The notes: generated by a model from the letters alone, not told the origin. A DNA stretch of 64,000 nt from RGIG9115 sp045603225 (GCA_045603225.1 JAZULT010000011.1:45867-109866); one strand, 5' to 3'. Counted from the stretch's first letter, positions 8,725 through 18,347 are shown. Translations and numbers: made by a program.

Positions 8725-9432
8725 TGGTAAAACAATACTATTACCTACAACAAACATCATTTCCCCCGATTTAATGAGTTCTGCAACATCATAAGAATCT
8801 TTCGGAAGATTTTTTACTCTTACAGAATGTGTTCCCCACTGAAAATCATGATGGAGGTCAACTCCGCCCGATACAATAAGATTATTTTCAGATGCGAACT
8901 TTGCCGCCTCTGAGATTCTTGCATTATGTCCGGCATGGAAGTTAAACACTTCTACACCATCAAGACTTGCCGGATTTGCACGTACAAGGCCGTCACGAAA
9001 CGGATGCGCCTGAATAATAATATTTTTATCATTTTTAAATTCCTTATAAAATACATCTATACCTTTATCAAGATAGTAAAAGCATTTCTCTACATCACTT
9101 TCATTAATACCATACACAAGATAATCGTTGTTATTCTCCGTAAAACGAATTTCCATGCCAAGATATACGGAAAGCTTGTCTCCTGCCGCTTTTTTTACAT
9201 CGGTACAGCCTTTAAGATAAAATTCAGCCGCTTCTGCCCCATCTTTAAATCTTGATGGATAATCAGGCATAAAATGATTTGTTACAACAACACCGTCATA
9301 TCCAAGTTCTACAAACCTTTTCGCAAACTCATCACATTCAAAGTCCGAACATCCGCTCACAGGATATGTATGTGCGTGTAGTTCTATTTTATATTTATAT
9401 TCTTCAAACAGTTTTTCTTTTAAATCCTTCAT
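8722..9432 (-). CDS. PHP-domain metal-dependent phosphoesterase
   Basis: A 236-residue single-domain PHP hydrolase. Metal-binding motifs are visible: ELHAHTYPVSGCS near residue 18, VVTNHF near 50, GMEIRF near 91, QAHPFRDG near 142 and GGVDLHHDF near 199. PHP enzymes cleave phosphate esters such as histidinol phosphate or nucleotides, and the substrate here cannot be told. It is the last gene of the leftward run from folA, 6 bases after malQ, and ends in the bidirectional terminator at 8683-8724. Confidence 0.85.
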   Translation of the reverse strand: MKDLKEKLFEEYKYKIELHAHTYPVSGCSDFECDEFAKRFVELGYDGVVVTNHFMPDYPSRFKDGAEAAEFYLKGCTDVKKAAGDKLSVYLGMEIRFTENNNDYLVYGINESDVEKCFYYLDKGIDVFYKEFKNDKNIIIQAHPFRDGLVRANPASLDGVEVFNFHAGHNARISEAAKFASENNLIVSGGVDLHHDFQWGTHSVRVKNLPKDSYDVAELIKSGEMMFVVGNSIVLP

Positions 9433-9438
9433 ATACTT

Positions 9439-10869
9439 TTACCTCTTATAAAGCTTATTTAAATCCCTGTACTTTTCTTTATTTATACCGTCAAGCTGTT
9501 CCTTCGTTATACGGAACTGCCAGTTACCGTCCGCTTTACCCGGTGTGTTCATACGTGTATCAGAACCGTAACCAAGCAAATCCTGAACAGGAATAATAAC
9601 TGTTCCGGCACTTGAAGCAAAAAGTGTTCTTACTATTTCATCAAATCCCTCATTCCAGTCATTGCCTGTATATCCGCAGTATTCAAAAAGTCTTTTTCTC
9701 GAATTTTCATCAAGCTCCCAGATATATCCTAAAAGCGTATTATTATCATGAGTTCCTGTATACGCTATGCAGTTATTCAGATAGTTATGCGGCAAATGCG
9801 TGCTGTCATCATCAGACAGGAATCCAAATTGCATAACACGCATACCCGGAAATCCCGAATAATCCAGAAGCTCAACCACATCAGGAGTAATATCCCCCAA
9901 ATCTTCTGCAATTATAAGCTTTTCAGAAAAATCTTTTTTAATCATATCAACAAAGTCATATACCGGACCCTGTTTCCATTCACCGCTTTTTGCGTTTTCG
10001 CTTCCTGCAGGCACTGCCCAGTATGAGCTGATACCTCTGAAATGGTCAATTCGTATTCCGTCAAAAATTCCGAGCATATGTTCAATTCTGTCATGCCACC
10101 ATGAAAAACCGTTCTTTTTCATGTACTCCCAGTTGTATATAGGATTCCCCCACATCTGACCGTCAGGACAGAAATAATCAGGCGGCACACCTGCACCGCA
10201 GGTCGGAATAAAATCACTGTCAAGAAGATAATTATCCTTCTCCGCCCATACATCACTGCTGTCATAATCAACGTATATCGGAATATCTCCTATAATCTTT
10301 ATTCCCTTATCATTGGCATATTCTTTAAGCACCGACCACTGACCGAAGAATTCATACTGAATAAACTTCCACATGAACAGTATTTTTTCGTCATATTCAT
10401 CGGAAGTCCACTTATTCCATACCTCACCATTATTCGCTTCTTTAAGAGCCATAAAACAGCAGAAGTCGGAAAGATATTTGTTTTCACTTATAAATTTTTC
10501 GATTTTTTCTCTGTCAGTTGTACGCTCTGATGCCTTCATGAGTATCTGCATACGTGATTTGCCGAGGTATTCATACTCACATACATACGGTGAGCTCTGC
10601 TTTACGGAATCAAGCTCATCATTTGTCAGAAGTCCTTTCCCGGCAAGAGTTTCCAAATCCACAAAATAAGGATTCCCGGCAAATGCTGAATATGACTTGT
10701 ACGGAGAATTACAGCTGTCAGCCATACAAAATGGCAGTACCTGCCAGTACGAAAATCCGCAATCTTCAAGAAAATCTATAAAATATTTTGCACTTTTTCC
10801 AAAGCTTCCTATTGAATAATTACCAAAAAGCGATGATATGTGCATTAAAACTCCACTTTGTCTTTTCAT
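9439..10869 (-). CDS. malQ: 4-alpha-glucanotransferase (amylomaltase, GH77)
   Basis: A 476-residue cytoplasmic disproportionating enzyme that transfers alpha-1,4-glucan segments during maltodextrin and glycogen turnover. It starts with the GH77 block RQSGVLMHISSL and has QVLPF and SPYKSYSAFAGNPYF near residues 43-69. The predicted nucleophile is D275 in GIRIDHFRG, the acid/base E322 in IIAEDLGD, and the third acidic residue is in TGTHDNNT. Length matches bacterial MalQ. It lies 21 bases downstream of hutP and 6 bases before the PHP gene, in one leftward run. No other glycogen or maltose genes are nearby. Confidence 0.95.
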   Translation of the reverse strand: MKRQSGVLMHISSLFGNYSIGSFGKSAKYFIDFLEDCGFSYWQVLPFCMADSCNSPYKSYSAFAGNPYFVDLETLAGKGLLTNDELDSVKQSSPYVCEYEYLGKSRMQILMKASERTTDREKIEKFISENKYLSDFCCFMALKEANNGEVWNKWTSDEYDEKILFMWKFIQYEFFGQWSVLKEYANDKGIKIIGDIPIYVDYDSSDVWAEKDNYLLDSDFIPTCGAGVPPDYFCPDGQMWGNPIYNWEYMKKNGFSWWHDRIEHMLGIFDGIRIDHFRGISSYWAVPAGSENAKSGEWKQGPVYDFVDMIKKDFSEKLIIAEDLGDITPDVVELLDYSGFPGMRVMQFGFLSDDDSTHLPHNYLNNCIAYTGTHDNNTLLGYIWELDENSRKRLFEYCGYTGNDWNEGFDEIVRTLFASSAGTVIIPVQDLLGYGSDTRMNTPGKADGNWQFRITKEQLDGINKEKYRDLNKLYKR

Positions 10870-10890
10870 AATAACTCCAAACTTTTCATT

Positions 10891-11304
10891 TTATTTAACT
10901 GCTCTGTGACCAAGACCTATTGACACATCATTAAGATTTAAAACACCGATAGCGAAAAATACACATACAGTTATATGCCCTCTGTACCGTGCCACAGATA
11001 TTTTACCACCAACATTAAGACCAATTGCTTTATCTGAAATCTGCTGGATAGCCTCATGTGTGGCTCCAACCACAGCACCTTCCTCTTCATGCGTTTCGCC
11101 GATAACCCCTTCACGCTTCGAAGCTACGACTGCACGTTCAAGAATCTTCGCAATTCCACCGGGGAAAGTTGCACCGAAATCTATCGCCACAGCCTGAATA
11201 TCCATACCATTAAGTTCTGCCTTCACATTATTTTCTTCATCTCTGCTGTCGCTTATGGCAAGTCTGATTGCCGCCTTTGCTATTTCTTTTGAACCGTACT
11301 CCAT
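10891..11304 (-). CDS. HutP family RNA-binding regulator
   Basis: A 137-residue protein similar to HutP, the histidine- and Mg-dependent antiterminator of the Bacillus hut operon. Recognisable blocks are IAKAAIRLAISDSRDEE at the start and GHITVCVFFAIGVLNLNDVSIGLGHRAV at the end. No histidine-utilisation genes lie in this window. Stand-alone HutP homologues are common in Clostridia, and their RNA targets are unknown. It lies 3 bases after the flavoprotein gene and 21 before malQ. Confidence 0.87.
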   Translation of the reverse strand: MEYGSKEIAKAAIRLAISDSRDEENNVKAELNGMDIQAVAIDFGATFPGGIAKILERAVVASKREGVIGETHEEEGAVVGATHEAIQQISDKAIGLNVGGKISVARYRGHITVCVFFAIGVLNLNDVSIGLGHRAVK

Positions 11305-11307
11305 ATG

Positions 11308-12555
11308 CTACTCCTCCATTTGCTTCATCCCGGCATTTTTTCCTGCAAGATAACCTGTTGACCATGCAATCTGCAGATTAAAACCGCCTGTATATGCATC
11401 TACATCTATAATTTCACCTGCAAAATACAGGTTTTTCACAAGTTTTGATTCCATAGTTGATGGATTAATTTCTTTAACCCTGACACCGCCCGATGTTATA
11501 ATCGCTTCCTCAATCGGCCGAAATCCGTCGACTGTTAACTTTAAGCCTTTCACTGTACTGACAAGATTCTGGCGTTCTTCACGTGTAAGACTGTTAATCT
11601 TCTTTCGTTCATCAATTCCCGAAAGACCGATGACAACAGGAATAAGTGCTTTGGGGAGAAGTGAATCAAGTCCATTTATTATATCCTTGTTCTTCTCAGT
11701 CTCAAAATCACGTATAAGTCTGTTGTCAAGCTTCTCCGCAGTCAGTCCCGGTTTCATATCAATATACATTGTATATTTGTTTTTTTCGAGATTTTTCATA
11801 TGTGCTGATGCTGACAGTACAAGAGGACCACTGACACCGTAATGAGTGAACAGCATTTCTCCGAGTTCCTCAAAAACAATCTTATTTTTCTGATTTTTAA
11901 CTGTAAGTGTTACATTTTTAAGCGACAGTCCTGTAAGACTTCCTGTCCATTTTTCTTCGGTAATAACCGGGATAAGTGACGGAATCAGTTCTGTAACCGT
12001 ATGTCCCGCTTTTTCTGCAAGACGATATCCTCCGCCGTCCGAACCCGTCAGCGGATACGAAGCTCCGCCTGTTGCAACAATTACTTTACCTTGCAGTTTT
12101 TTACCGCTTTTTGTTTTTACACCGACCACAACACCATCTGCAATTTCTATACCAGTAACCTCATCTGTTATCAGCGTAACATTCTTCTTAAGTGCAAATT
12201 TAGTCAGTGCGTCGACTACATCTCCTGCCTTGTCGGAAACAGGAAACACACGTCCACCTCTTTCAACCTTTGTTTCAACACCGTGTTTTTCAAGAAGATT
12301 AATAATATCACTGTTTGTGAACTCATAAAAAGCACTGTATAGAAATTTAGGATTCGTCGGGACATTCGCAAAAAAATCTTCTATCTCTGCAGAATTTGTT
12401 ATATTGCATCTGCCCTTTCCGGTTATCCTCAGTTTTTTACCGAGACGGTTATTCTTTTCGATAAGATATACCCTCTCTGCATTCTCAGCTGCATATCCAC
12501 AAGCAATTAAACCTGCCGCACCGCCGCCGATTACTATTACATTATTCGGAATCAT
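11308..12555 (-). CDS. BaiN/YhiN family NAD(P)/FAD-dependent oxidoreductase
   Basis: A 415-residue flavoprotein of the HI0933/BaiN family. The FAD-binding Rossmann motif is VIVIGGGAAGLIACGYAAE at the N-terminus, GRCNITN follows near residue 60, and the family end GEIIDVDAYTGGFNLQIAW is near 385. Substrates are unknown for most members; BaiN has been implicated in bile-acid dehydroxylation in Clostridium scindens, which is not evidence of that role here. A longer frame opens at 12636, but the ATG at 12555 has GGAGGG 9 bases upstream and starts directly before the FAD motif. It overlaps the RpiR gene by 14 bases. Confidence 0.9.
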   Translation of the reverse strand: MIPNNVIVIGGGAAGLIACGYAAENAERVYLIEKNNRLGKKLRITGKGRCNITNSAEIEDFFANVPTNPKFLYSAFYEFTNSDIINLLEKHGVETKVERGGRVFPVSDKAGDVVDALTKFALKKNVTLITDEVTGIEIADGVVVGVKTKSGKKLQGKVIVATGGASYPLTGSDGGGYRLAEKAGHTVTELIPSLIPVITEEKWTGSLTGLSLKNVTLTVKNQKNKIVFEELGEMLFTHYGVSGPLVLSASAHMKNLEKNKYTMYIDMKPGLTAEKLDNRLIRDFETEKNKDIINGLDSLLPKALIPVVIGLSGIDERKKINSLTREERQNLVSTVKGLKLTVDGFRPIEEAIITSGGVRVKEINPSTMESKLVKNLYFAGEIIDVDAYTGGFNLQIAWSTGYLAGKNAGMKQMEE

Positions 12556-13393
12556 ATACTTCGTAATCCCTCCAGATATTTTCAAGCTCGTCAAAGGTTT
12601 CCTTTGTCTTACTTCCCATCCTGTACCCCACCGCAAATATTAGTGCATTAAGTATGCTCATAGGTGCTACAAGCGAATCAGCAAAGGAATCCATTTCACT
12701 TTTTGCAAGCAGTGTACATGAAGAATGTTTTACAATTGGAGATTCTATGCTATCAGTAAGCGCAATTATATCAGCACCACGACGTTCTGCAAACGAAAGC
12801 GCCTTCACAGTTCCGCTTGAATATCTCGGAAAGCTTATTCCGAGCACCACATCTCCCCTGCCCGCATGGAACAACTGTTCTGTTATATCCTCCGCACCTG
12901 TTCCTGTTATTACTGTAGTATTTTCAAACAGTAATTTAAGATAAAACCCGGCAAAAGATGCAAGAGCCGCAGAGCTTCTTACACCAGCAATATAAACATG
13001 CTTAGCATTCAATATAAGTTCAGTCGCCTTGTTAAAATTATCATAGTCAAGCTCATGTATTGTTTTTTCCAGTTTCTCTATATCGGATTTCAGAACAGTC
13101 TTTGCAATATCTTTTTCAGATATTTTTTCTGAGGCTATTTCCATTCGCTCAGTTGCAGTAAGCTGTTTTTTAGTTTCTGTTTTGAGTGCTTTCTGAAACT
13201 CAGGATAACCGTCATAACCGAGACTTACAGCAAAACGTACAATAGTTGCTTCGCTTACACCCACACTCGACGCAAGCTTTGCCGCTGTCATATAAGCCGC
13301 ATGCTTTTCATTTCCGATAATAAAATCAGCAATTTTTTTCTGGCTCTTCGTAGGGTTTAAAGCTCTGATTTTGTTAAGAATACCCTTATCCAC
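12542..13393 (-). CDS. MurR/RpiR family transcriptional regulator
   Basis: A 283-residue repressor-type protein. The N-terminal helix-turn-helix (residues 15-75) reads LASSVGVSEATIVRFAVSLGYDGYPEF, the family hallmark. A SIS phosphosugar-binding domain occupies about 110-270 (VYIAGVRSSA, then LGISFPRYSSGTVKAL). Such regulators sense sugar phosphates, often amino-sugar or pentose phosphates; the ligand here is unknown. It sits between folA (2-base gap) and the flavoprotein gene in a run of unrelated functions, so its target may be elsewhere. Confidence 0.92.
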   Translation of the reverse strand: MDKGILNKIRALNPTKSQKKIADFIIGNEKHAAYMTAAKLASSVGVSEATIVRFAVSLGYDGYPEFQKALKTETKKQLTATERMEIASEKISEKDIAKTVLKSDIEKLEKTIHELDYDNFNKATELILNAKHVYIAGVRSSAALASFAGFYLKLLFENTTVITGTGAEDITEQLFHAGRGDVVLGISFPRYSSGTVKALSFAERRGADIIALTDSIESPIVKHSSCTLLAKSEMDSFADSLVAPMSILNALIFAVGYRMGSKTKETFDELENIWRDYEVYDSE

Positions 13394-13395
13394 AA

Positions 13396-13875
13396 TTATG
13401 CCTCCACACGCTTATAAGTACAAAAGCTGAATGTTACGCCATTCTCCGTAACTTTATCGCTTACCTCTATAATCTTCCACTTATCGTTTTTGTCAAGATT
13501 CGGGAAAAATGCATCTGCTTCTCTGGAAGCTTCTACCTTAGTGATATATGCAGTATCACACATATCAAGCATAAGTCTGTATATACTCTCTCCGCCGATT
13601 ACAAATCCCGTTTCCCCCTCTGAAAGCTTTATATCATCAACAGATGAAACCACTTCTGCACCTTCAATATCGCTGACAGTCCTTGAAAGAACTATGTTAC
13701 GTCTATTTTTGAGTGGCTTTCCACCCGGAAATGATTCAAGAGTCTTTCTTCCCATGATAACAGTATGACCTTTTGTAGTTTCTCTGAAAAATTTCATATC
13801 AGTAGGTATAGAGAACAAAAGACTATTGTCTTTACCTATCCCCCACTCACTGGAAACTGCAGCTATTAATATCAT
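13396..13875 (-). CDS. folA: Dihydrofolate reductase
   Basis: A 159-residue enzyme reducing dihydrofolate to tetrahydrofolate with NADPH. It starts MILIAAVSSEWGIGKDNSL and has the active-site acid in IPTDMKFF (D27 type), then GHTVIMGRKTLESFPGGKPL and the cofactor loop FVIGGESIYRLML. A GTG three codons upstream (13884) is also open, but it lies only 2 bases after AAGGA; the ATG at 13875 is spaced 11 bases. It is the first gene of the leftward folA-to-PHP run. No strong promoter was seen upstream of it. Confidence 0.95.
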   Translation of the reverse strand: MILIAAVSSEWGIGKDNSLLFSIPTDMKFFRETTKGHTVIMGRKTLESFPGGKPLKNRRNIVLSRTVSDIEGAEVVSSVDDIKLSEGETGFVIGGESIYRLMLDMCDTAYITKVEASREADAFFPNLDKNDKWKIIEVSDKVTENGVTFSFCTYKRVEA

Positions 13876-13894
13876 ATAAATCACAATCCTTCTA

Positions 13895-13923
13895 TTGACA
13901 TTTTTTAGATTTTATGTTAAAAT
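13895..13923 (+). promoter_or_regulatory. SigA-type promoter of the small membrane-protein gene
   Basis: TTGACA (13895-13900), a 17-base spacer and TAAAAT (13918-13923) with an upstream TGT (extended -10). It is 34 bases before the start codon of the gene at 13958. Confidence 0.8.
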
Positions 13924-13957
13924 AATGTTATTAATTAAATTATGAGGTGTTTTACAT

Positions 13958-14260
13958 ATGAAGTTATTAAACATTTTTAAGAAAAAAGGTATTTCCCTCA
14001 CCTTTTCACTTATATGCGGTATAGCATATTATATAATGGTTACAGGATTTGCAAGAACTTATACCGCAAACGAAACTGCAGGAACACTTCTTTCGTTTTT
14101 CTTCCTGCCCACAATAGTCTGCGGAATGGCAGTTGTTGTTTTTAAAGCCATGAAAACATTTACAGATAACGAAGCTGCAGGTTCTGTTGCAACACTTTTC
14201 TTTACTCACCTGTTTGTAATTCTTCTTGCAATAGTTACATTTTTCGGATTTTTCATCTGA
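13958..14260 (+). CDS. Small three-helix membrane protein, function unknown
   Basis: A 100-residue protein with three hydrophobic stretches at about 11-31, 43-62 and 77-99, separated by short polar loops; the N-terminus is basic (MKLLNIFKKKG). It is not recognised as a named family. It is supported as a gene by its own extended -10 promoter, a GAGGTG ribosome binding site 9 bases before the ATG, and a strong terminator directly after it. It is a monocistronic unit between folA and the DnaD gene. Confidence 0.8.
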   Translation: MKLLNIFKKKGISLTFSLICGIAYYIMVTGFARTYTANETAGTLLSFFFLPTIVCGMAVVVFKAMKTFTDNEAAGSVATLFFTHLFVILLAIVTFFGFFI

Positions 14261-14273
14261 AACATTTAGTCCC

Positions 14274-14307
14274 AAAGAGGGTATTGCTTAGCGCAACACC
14301 CTCTTTT
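14274..14307. terminator. Intrinsic terminator between convergent genes
   Basis: AAAGAGGGT-A-TTGC, loop TTA, GCGCAA-C-ACCCTCTTTT: a stem of about 13 pairs with one mismatch, T-rich on the right side and A-rich on the left, so it can serve both the membrane-protein gene and the DnaD gene. Confidence 0.85.
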
Positions 14308-14322
14308 ATTACGTTGATAAAT

Positions 14323-15288
14323 TTATTCAAGCTTATCCCAGGTAAATTTTTCAAGCTCATCAATTTCCACGTTATTTTTCAGTATATCAAAACCGCTGTC
14401 ATTATTATCTGTATTTTCATGACTCTTTTTGAAGTTTTCATTTTCCTTTTCAGCAGCTTCTATCGTGAAAATTCCCTGTTCATGCCATCTTTCAATTATT
14501 CTGTCCATATACGGGAATGATATTTTATTGATTCTGAGGATACAGTATTCATACGAAAGTGCAATAAGTTCCTCAGGCATTCCGAGAGTATCATGCCATT
14601 TTGTAAGATAATCCTCTTCTATGCCGGTAAGACGTCTGTCACGTATTCCGAATACCTGTTTAAGATTATTCATATAGTTCTTCTTTGTTTCTTCCTCAGA
14701 AAGGAACTTTTCCACCGCTTCAATTGAGTTGATTCCGCGTTTATTCCAGCCAAGAGCAACCTTTTCTACGTAAGACATACTCTTTTTACCTATAGATACG
14801 CAATATTCAAGAAGCATGAGAATAACCTCAGGCGAAAAAGAAAGCTTATCATAAAACCAATAAAGACTTTTTATTTCAGCCGTACTGAGTGTACTCGAAA
14901 GTACCTGTTCAGAAATCTGAATCATTTCCGAGAGCTTTGCATCTCCCTCTATGCGTGAAGTTATATCAGAAATATCATACGAAGAAGAATCAGTATTATC
15001 TGCGTTATTTTCAGCTACTTCAGCATTTTCATATTGAACACGTTCTTCCTCTTCTTCAACCTGTAGCACGCCCTGATTTTCCCAGTATCTCACTGCCTGA
15101 AGCACATCACTCTCTAAAAGCTGGAGACTATTCGCAACATCCGCAAATGCCACCTGCTTGCCGTTTGCAATAAGCATCAGTATATGAATATACACCTTTA
15201 TAAAAACAGCATTAGTGTTAGGAAATACATCTTCTACAAGCTTTTTTGATATAGCAATATAATCCTGATTTGCTTTTACTGTAAGCAT
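14323..15288 (-). CDS. DnaD-domain replication/primosome protein
   Basis: A 321-residue protein. The N-terminal 75 residues look like the DnaD winged-helix region (LLIANGKQVAFADVANSLQL). An acidic linker (about 80-110) is followed by two DnaD/DnaB_2 modules at about 120-200 and 210-285; the second carries YEYCILRINKISFPYMDRII and RWHEQGIFTIE. DnaD-like proteins help load the replicative helicase in Firmicutes. It lies 11 bases downstream of the cyclophilin gene in the gyrA unit. Phage proteins share the domain, but no phage genes are nearby. Confidence 0.9.
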   Translation of the reverse strand: MLTVKANQDYIAISKKLVEDVFPNTNAVFIKVYIHILMLIANGKQVAFADVANSLQLLESDVLQAVRYWENQGVLQVEEEEERVQYENAEVAENNADNTDSSSYDISDITSRIEGDAKLSEMIQISEQVLSSTLSTAEIKSLYWFYDKLSFSPEVILMLLEYCVSIGKKSMSYVEKVALGWNKRGINSIEAVEKFLSEEETKKNYMNNLKQVFGIRDRRLTGIEEDYLTKWHDTLGMPEELIALSYEYCILRINKISFPYMDRIIERWHEQGIFTIEAAEKENENFKKSHENTDNNDSGFDILKNNVEIDELEKFTWDKLE

Positions 15289-15299
15289 CTGAACACTCC

Positions 15300-15782
15300 T
15301 TACGCAAGTCTTATAGACTTAATTACGCAATCCTTAACAGGTTTATCGTTATAATCAGTCACAGTATCTGCTATTTCATCAAGGACTTCAAATCCGTCTG
15401 TAAGCATACCGAAAGCTGCATACTGACCGTCAAGATGCGGAGCATCCTGATGCATGATAAAGAACTGACTGCTTGCAGAGTTCGGGAACATTGTTCTCGC
15501 CATTGAAAGCACACCTCTTGTATGAAGAAGCTTGTTGTCAAATCCGTTAGATTTAAACTCACCCTTAATGCTTTCAGTTTCCTTAGGTCTTCCGTCAGGG
15601 TACATACCTCCACCCTGAATCATGAATCCGCTGATAACTCTGTGGAAGATGAGTCCGTCAAAGAACTCATCTTTTATAAGCTTTACGAAGTTTTCTACGG
15701 TAATCGGAGCAACCTCCGGGAAAAGCACTGCTTTCATTACCTTATCGTCATCCATTGTAATTTCTATATTAATTTTCTCCAT
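15300..15782 (-). CDS. Peptidyl-prolyl cis-trans isomerase (cyclophilin)
   Basis: A 160-residue cytoplasmic cyclophilin that speeds proline isomerisation during folding. Core motifs are DGLIFHRVISGFMIQGG, MARTMFPNSASSQFFI and GQYAAFGML. The catalytic Arg is the R of FHRV. Several upstream in-frame ATGs exist; the one at 15782 has GGAG 7 bases before it and is preferred. No signal peptide is present. It overlaps the gyrA 3' end by 14 bases and is co-transcribed. Confidence 0.93.
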   Translation of the reverse strand: MEKINIEITMDDDKVMKAVLFPEVAPITVENFVKLIKDEFFDGLIFHRVISGFMIQGGGMYPDGRPKETESIKGEFKSNGFDNKLLHTRGVLSMARTMFPNSASSQFFIMHQDAPHLDGQYAAFGMLTDGFEVLDEIADTVTDYNDKPVKDCVIKSIRLA

Positions 15783-18297
15783 CTTCATTCTCCGTTTCTT
15801 CAATTTCTACAGCTTCATTATCAGGTGCCGTTGTTTCTTCATCATCATCTCTACCTGTAAGAGCAATGCTTACGACGTTGACACCTTCATCAAGCTTCAT
15901 AAGACGAACACCCTGAGTATTACGTCCGATTGTGCTGATTTCATCAGCATGCATTCTTATAACAACACCGCCTGATGTAATCATGAGTAAATCATCTTCA
16001 TCATTGACAGCAGTCATTCCTGCAATATAACCGGTCTTATCAGTAATCTTATACGTTCTTACACCCATTCCGGCTCTACCCTGGAGATGATACTCATCAA
16101 AGCTTGATTTCTTACCATATCCGTTTTCAGTTACAACAAGACATTCTGAACCGTCACGTATTACGCATCCGCCTATTACATAATCACCTTCACGAAGCCT
16201 AATGCCTCTTACACCACGAGCAGTTCTTCCAACGCCTCTTACATCAGTTTCCTTGAACCTGATAGCCATACCGTTATGTGTAGTAAGCATAATCTGACTG
16301 TCACCATCTGAAATTTCAACTCTGATAAGAATATCGCCCTCATCAAGAGTAATTGCGTTAAGACCGTTTGTTCTGATTTTTGAATAGTCTGTAAGTCTTG
16401 TCTTCTTAATAACACCGTTTTTAGTAATAAACAACAGGTTTTCGCCATCTTCAAAATCATGAACAGGAATAATAGCAGTAACCTTTTCTTCAGCTTCAAT
16501 CGGAAGAAGGTTAACAACAGCCATACCTTTTGCCGTTCTTCCCGATTCAGGAATCTGATATCCCTTAAGTCTGTAAACACGGCCTCTGTCTGTAAAGAAC
16601 AGTATGTGGTCATGAGTAGAAGTTGTAAGAAGCTTTTCAACAAAGTCTTCTTCTCGTGTTGCCATACCGGAAATACCACGTCCTCCTCTGTGCTGTGACT
16701 TATAAGTATCAGCAGGAATACGCTTAATATATCCGTTATGAGTCATCGTAAGAATTACTTCTTCCTCTTCTATAAGGTCTTCATCGTCAAAATCATCAGA
16801 TATCATTGAAATTTCGGTACGACGTTCATCACCGAACTTATTCTTCATAGTAATAAGGTCTTCCTTAACGATTTCAAGAACTCGTGATTCATTCGCGAGA
16901 ATATCCTCGTATTCATTAATCTTAGCCATTGTATCTGCATAATCGGCTTCAATTTTATCTCTTTCGAGACCTGACAGACGACCGAGCTGCATCTGTACAA
17001 TAGCAGTAGCCTGTACATCTGTAAGACCAAATCTTTCGCTCAGATTTTCCTTAGCATCTGCAATACTCTTTGATGCACGTATTATATTAATTACTTCATC
17101 AATATAGTCAATCGCTATTCTGTAACCTTCAAGGAGATGTGCATGTTCTTTCGCCTTTTTGAGGTCAAACTCAGTTCTTCTTCTTATTACGTCCTCCTGA
17201 TGAGAAATGTAATAATCAATCATTTCACGAAGATTAAGGCATTTCGGTTCTCCGTCAACGAGAGTAATAAGTATCACTCCGAATGTTTCCTGCATCTGTG
17301 TAAACTTGTACAAATTATTAAGTACAACATTCGGGTTCGCATCTTTCTTAAGCTCAATTATAAAGTTGATATTTGTATCAGACTCGTCACGTGTTGAAGA
17401 AATACCGTCGATTTTTCCGTCACGTACAAGTTCGTTGATATGAGTTTCGAGCTTTGCTTTATTAACCTGATACGGAAGCTCAGTAACAACAATTCTGTTT
17501 CTTCCGTTATATTCCTCTATTTCAGCTTTGGCACGCATTATAATTCTGCCGCGTCCTGTTGTATAAGCCTTTCTTATACCGCCGCGTCCCATAATAAGAC
17601 CACCTGTCGGGAAGTCAGGTCCCTGAATATGTGTCATAAGCTCTTCAAGAGTTATATACGGATCATCAATAACAGCAACAATACCGTCTACAACCTCACA
17701 AAGATTATGCGGTGGAATATTTGTTGCCATACCTACAGCTATACCGCTTGAACCGTTTACGAGAAGATTAGGGAATCTTGACGGCAGTACACTCGGCTCA
17801 AGAAGCTTATCATCGTAGTTCGGTACAAAATCAACCGTTTCCTTTTCTATATCATTGAGCATATATGCCGCAATTTTGGACATTTTTGCTTCCGTATATC
17901 TGTACGCAGCAGCCGGGTCACCGTCTACCGAACCGAAGTTACCTTTACCCTGTACAAGAGGATATCTCAGTGAGAAATCCTGAGCAAGACGAACCATTGC
18001 ATCATAAACAGAGCTATCACCATGCGGGTGATATTTACCGAGAACATCTCCGACAGTTGCCGCAGACTTTCTGAAATCATTTTCATACAACAGATTCGAT
18101 TCATACATATCGTAAAGAATACGTCTGTGAACGGGCTTCATACCGTCCCTTACGTCAGGAAGAGCACGGCTCACAATAACACTCATCGCATAGTCAATGT
18201 ATGATTTTTTCATTTCGCTGTTAAGCTCTACATCTATAACCTTAGAATTTTCTATCGCAGTCATATCAAACTGCTTTTCGGCCTTTTTACGTGCCAT
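15769..18297 (-). CDS. gyrA: DNA gyrase subunit A
   Basis: An 842-residue breakage-reunion subunit of DNA gyrase, which introduces negative supercoils. The catalytic tyrosine is Y134 in AAYRYTEAKM. The quinolone region reads HPHGDSSVYDAMVRLAQD with Ser at the classic position. The GyrA box QHRGGRG opens the C-terminal pinwheel near residue 540, distinguishing it from the ParC at 350-2563. The tail is acidic. Two AGGAG motifs precede the start. No gyrB lies in the window; it is probably elsewhere. It heads the unit gyrA, cyclophilin, DnaD. Confidence 0.97.
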   Translation of the reverse strand: MARKKAEKQFDMTAIENSKVIDVELNSEMKKSYIDYAMSVIVSRALPDVRDGMKPVHRRILYDMYESNLLYENDFRKSAATVGDVLGKYHPHGDSSVYDAMVRLAQDFSLRYPLVQGKGNFGSVDGDPAAAYRYTEAKMSKIAAYMLNDIEKETVDFVPNYDDKLLEPSVLPSRFPNLLVNGSSGIAVGMATNIPPHNLCEVVDGIVAVIDDPYITLEELMTHIQGPDFPTGGLIMGRGGIRKAYTTGRGRIIMRAKAEIEEYNGRNRIVVTELPYQVNKAKLETHINELVRDGKIDGISSTRDESDTNINFIIELKKDANPNVVLNNLYKFTQMQETFGVILITLVDGEPKCLNLREMIDYYISHQEDVIRRRTEFDLKKAKEHAHLLEGYRIAIDYIDEVINIIRASKSIADAKENLSERFGLTDVQATAIVQMQLGRLSGLERDKIEADYADTMAKINEYEDILANESRVLEIVKEDLITMKNKFGDERRTEISMISDDFDDEDLIEEEEVILTMTHNGYIKRIPADTYKSQHRGGRGISGMATREEDFVEKLLTTSTHDHILFFTDRGRVYRLKGYQIPESGRTAKGMAVVNLLPIEAEEKVTAIIPVHDFEDGENLLFITKNGVIKKTRLTDYSKIRTNGLNAITLDEGDILIRVEISDGDSQIMLTTHNGMAIRFKETDVRGVGRTARGVRGIRLREGDYVIGGCVIRDGSECLVVTENGYGKKSSFDEYHLQGRAGMGVRTYKITDKTGYIAGMTAVNDEDDLLMITSGGVVIRMHADEISTIGRNTQGVRLMKLDEGVNVVSIALTGRDDDEETTAPDNEAVEIEETENEDGEN

Positions 18298-18347
18298 TAA
18301 TATCCACTCCTGTCTCTCCTGTTAGGAGATATATTACATACACAATT

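Noticed and set aside
12556..12636. Longer N-terminus for the flavoprotein starting at 12636
   Set aside because: The extra 27 residues overlap the RpiR gene, lack a ribosome binding site and precede the FAD motif that normally begins the protein.
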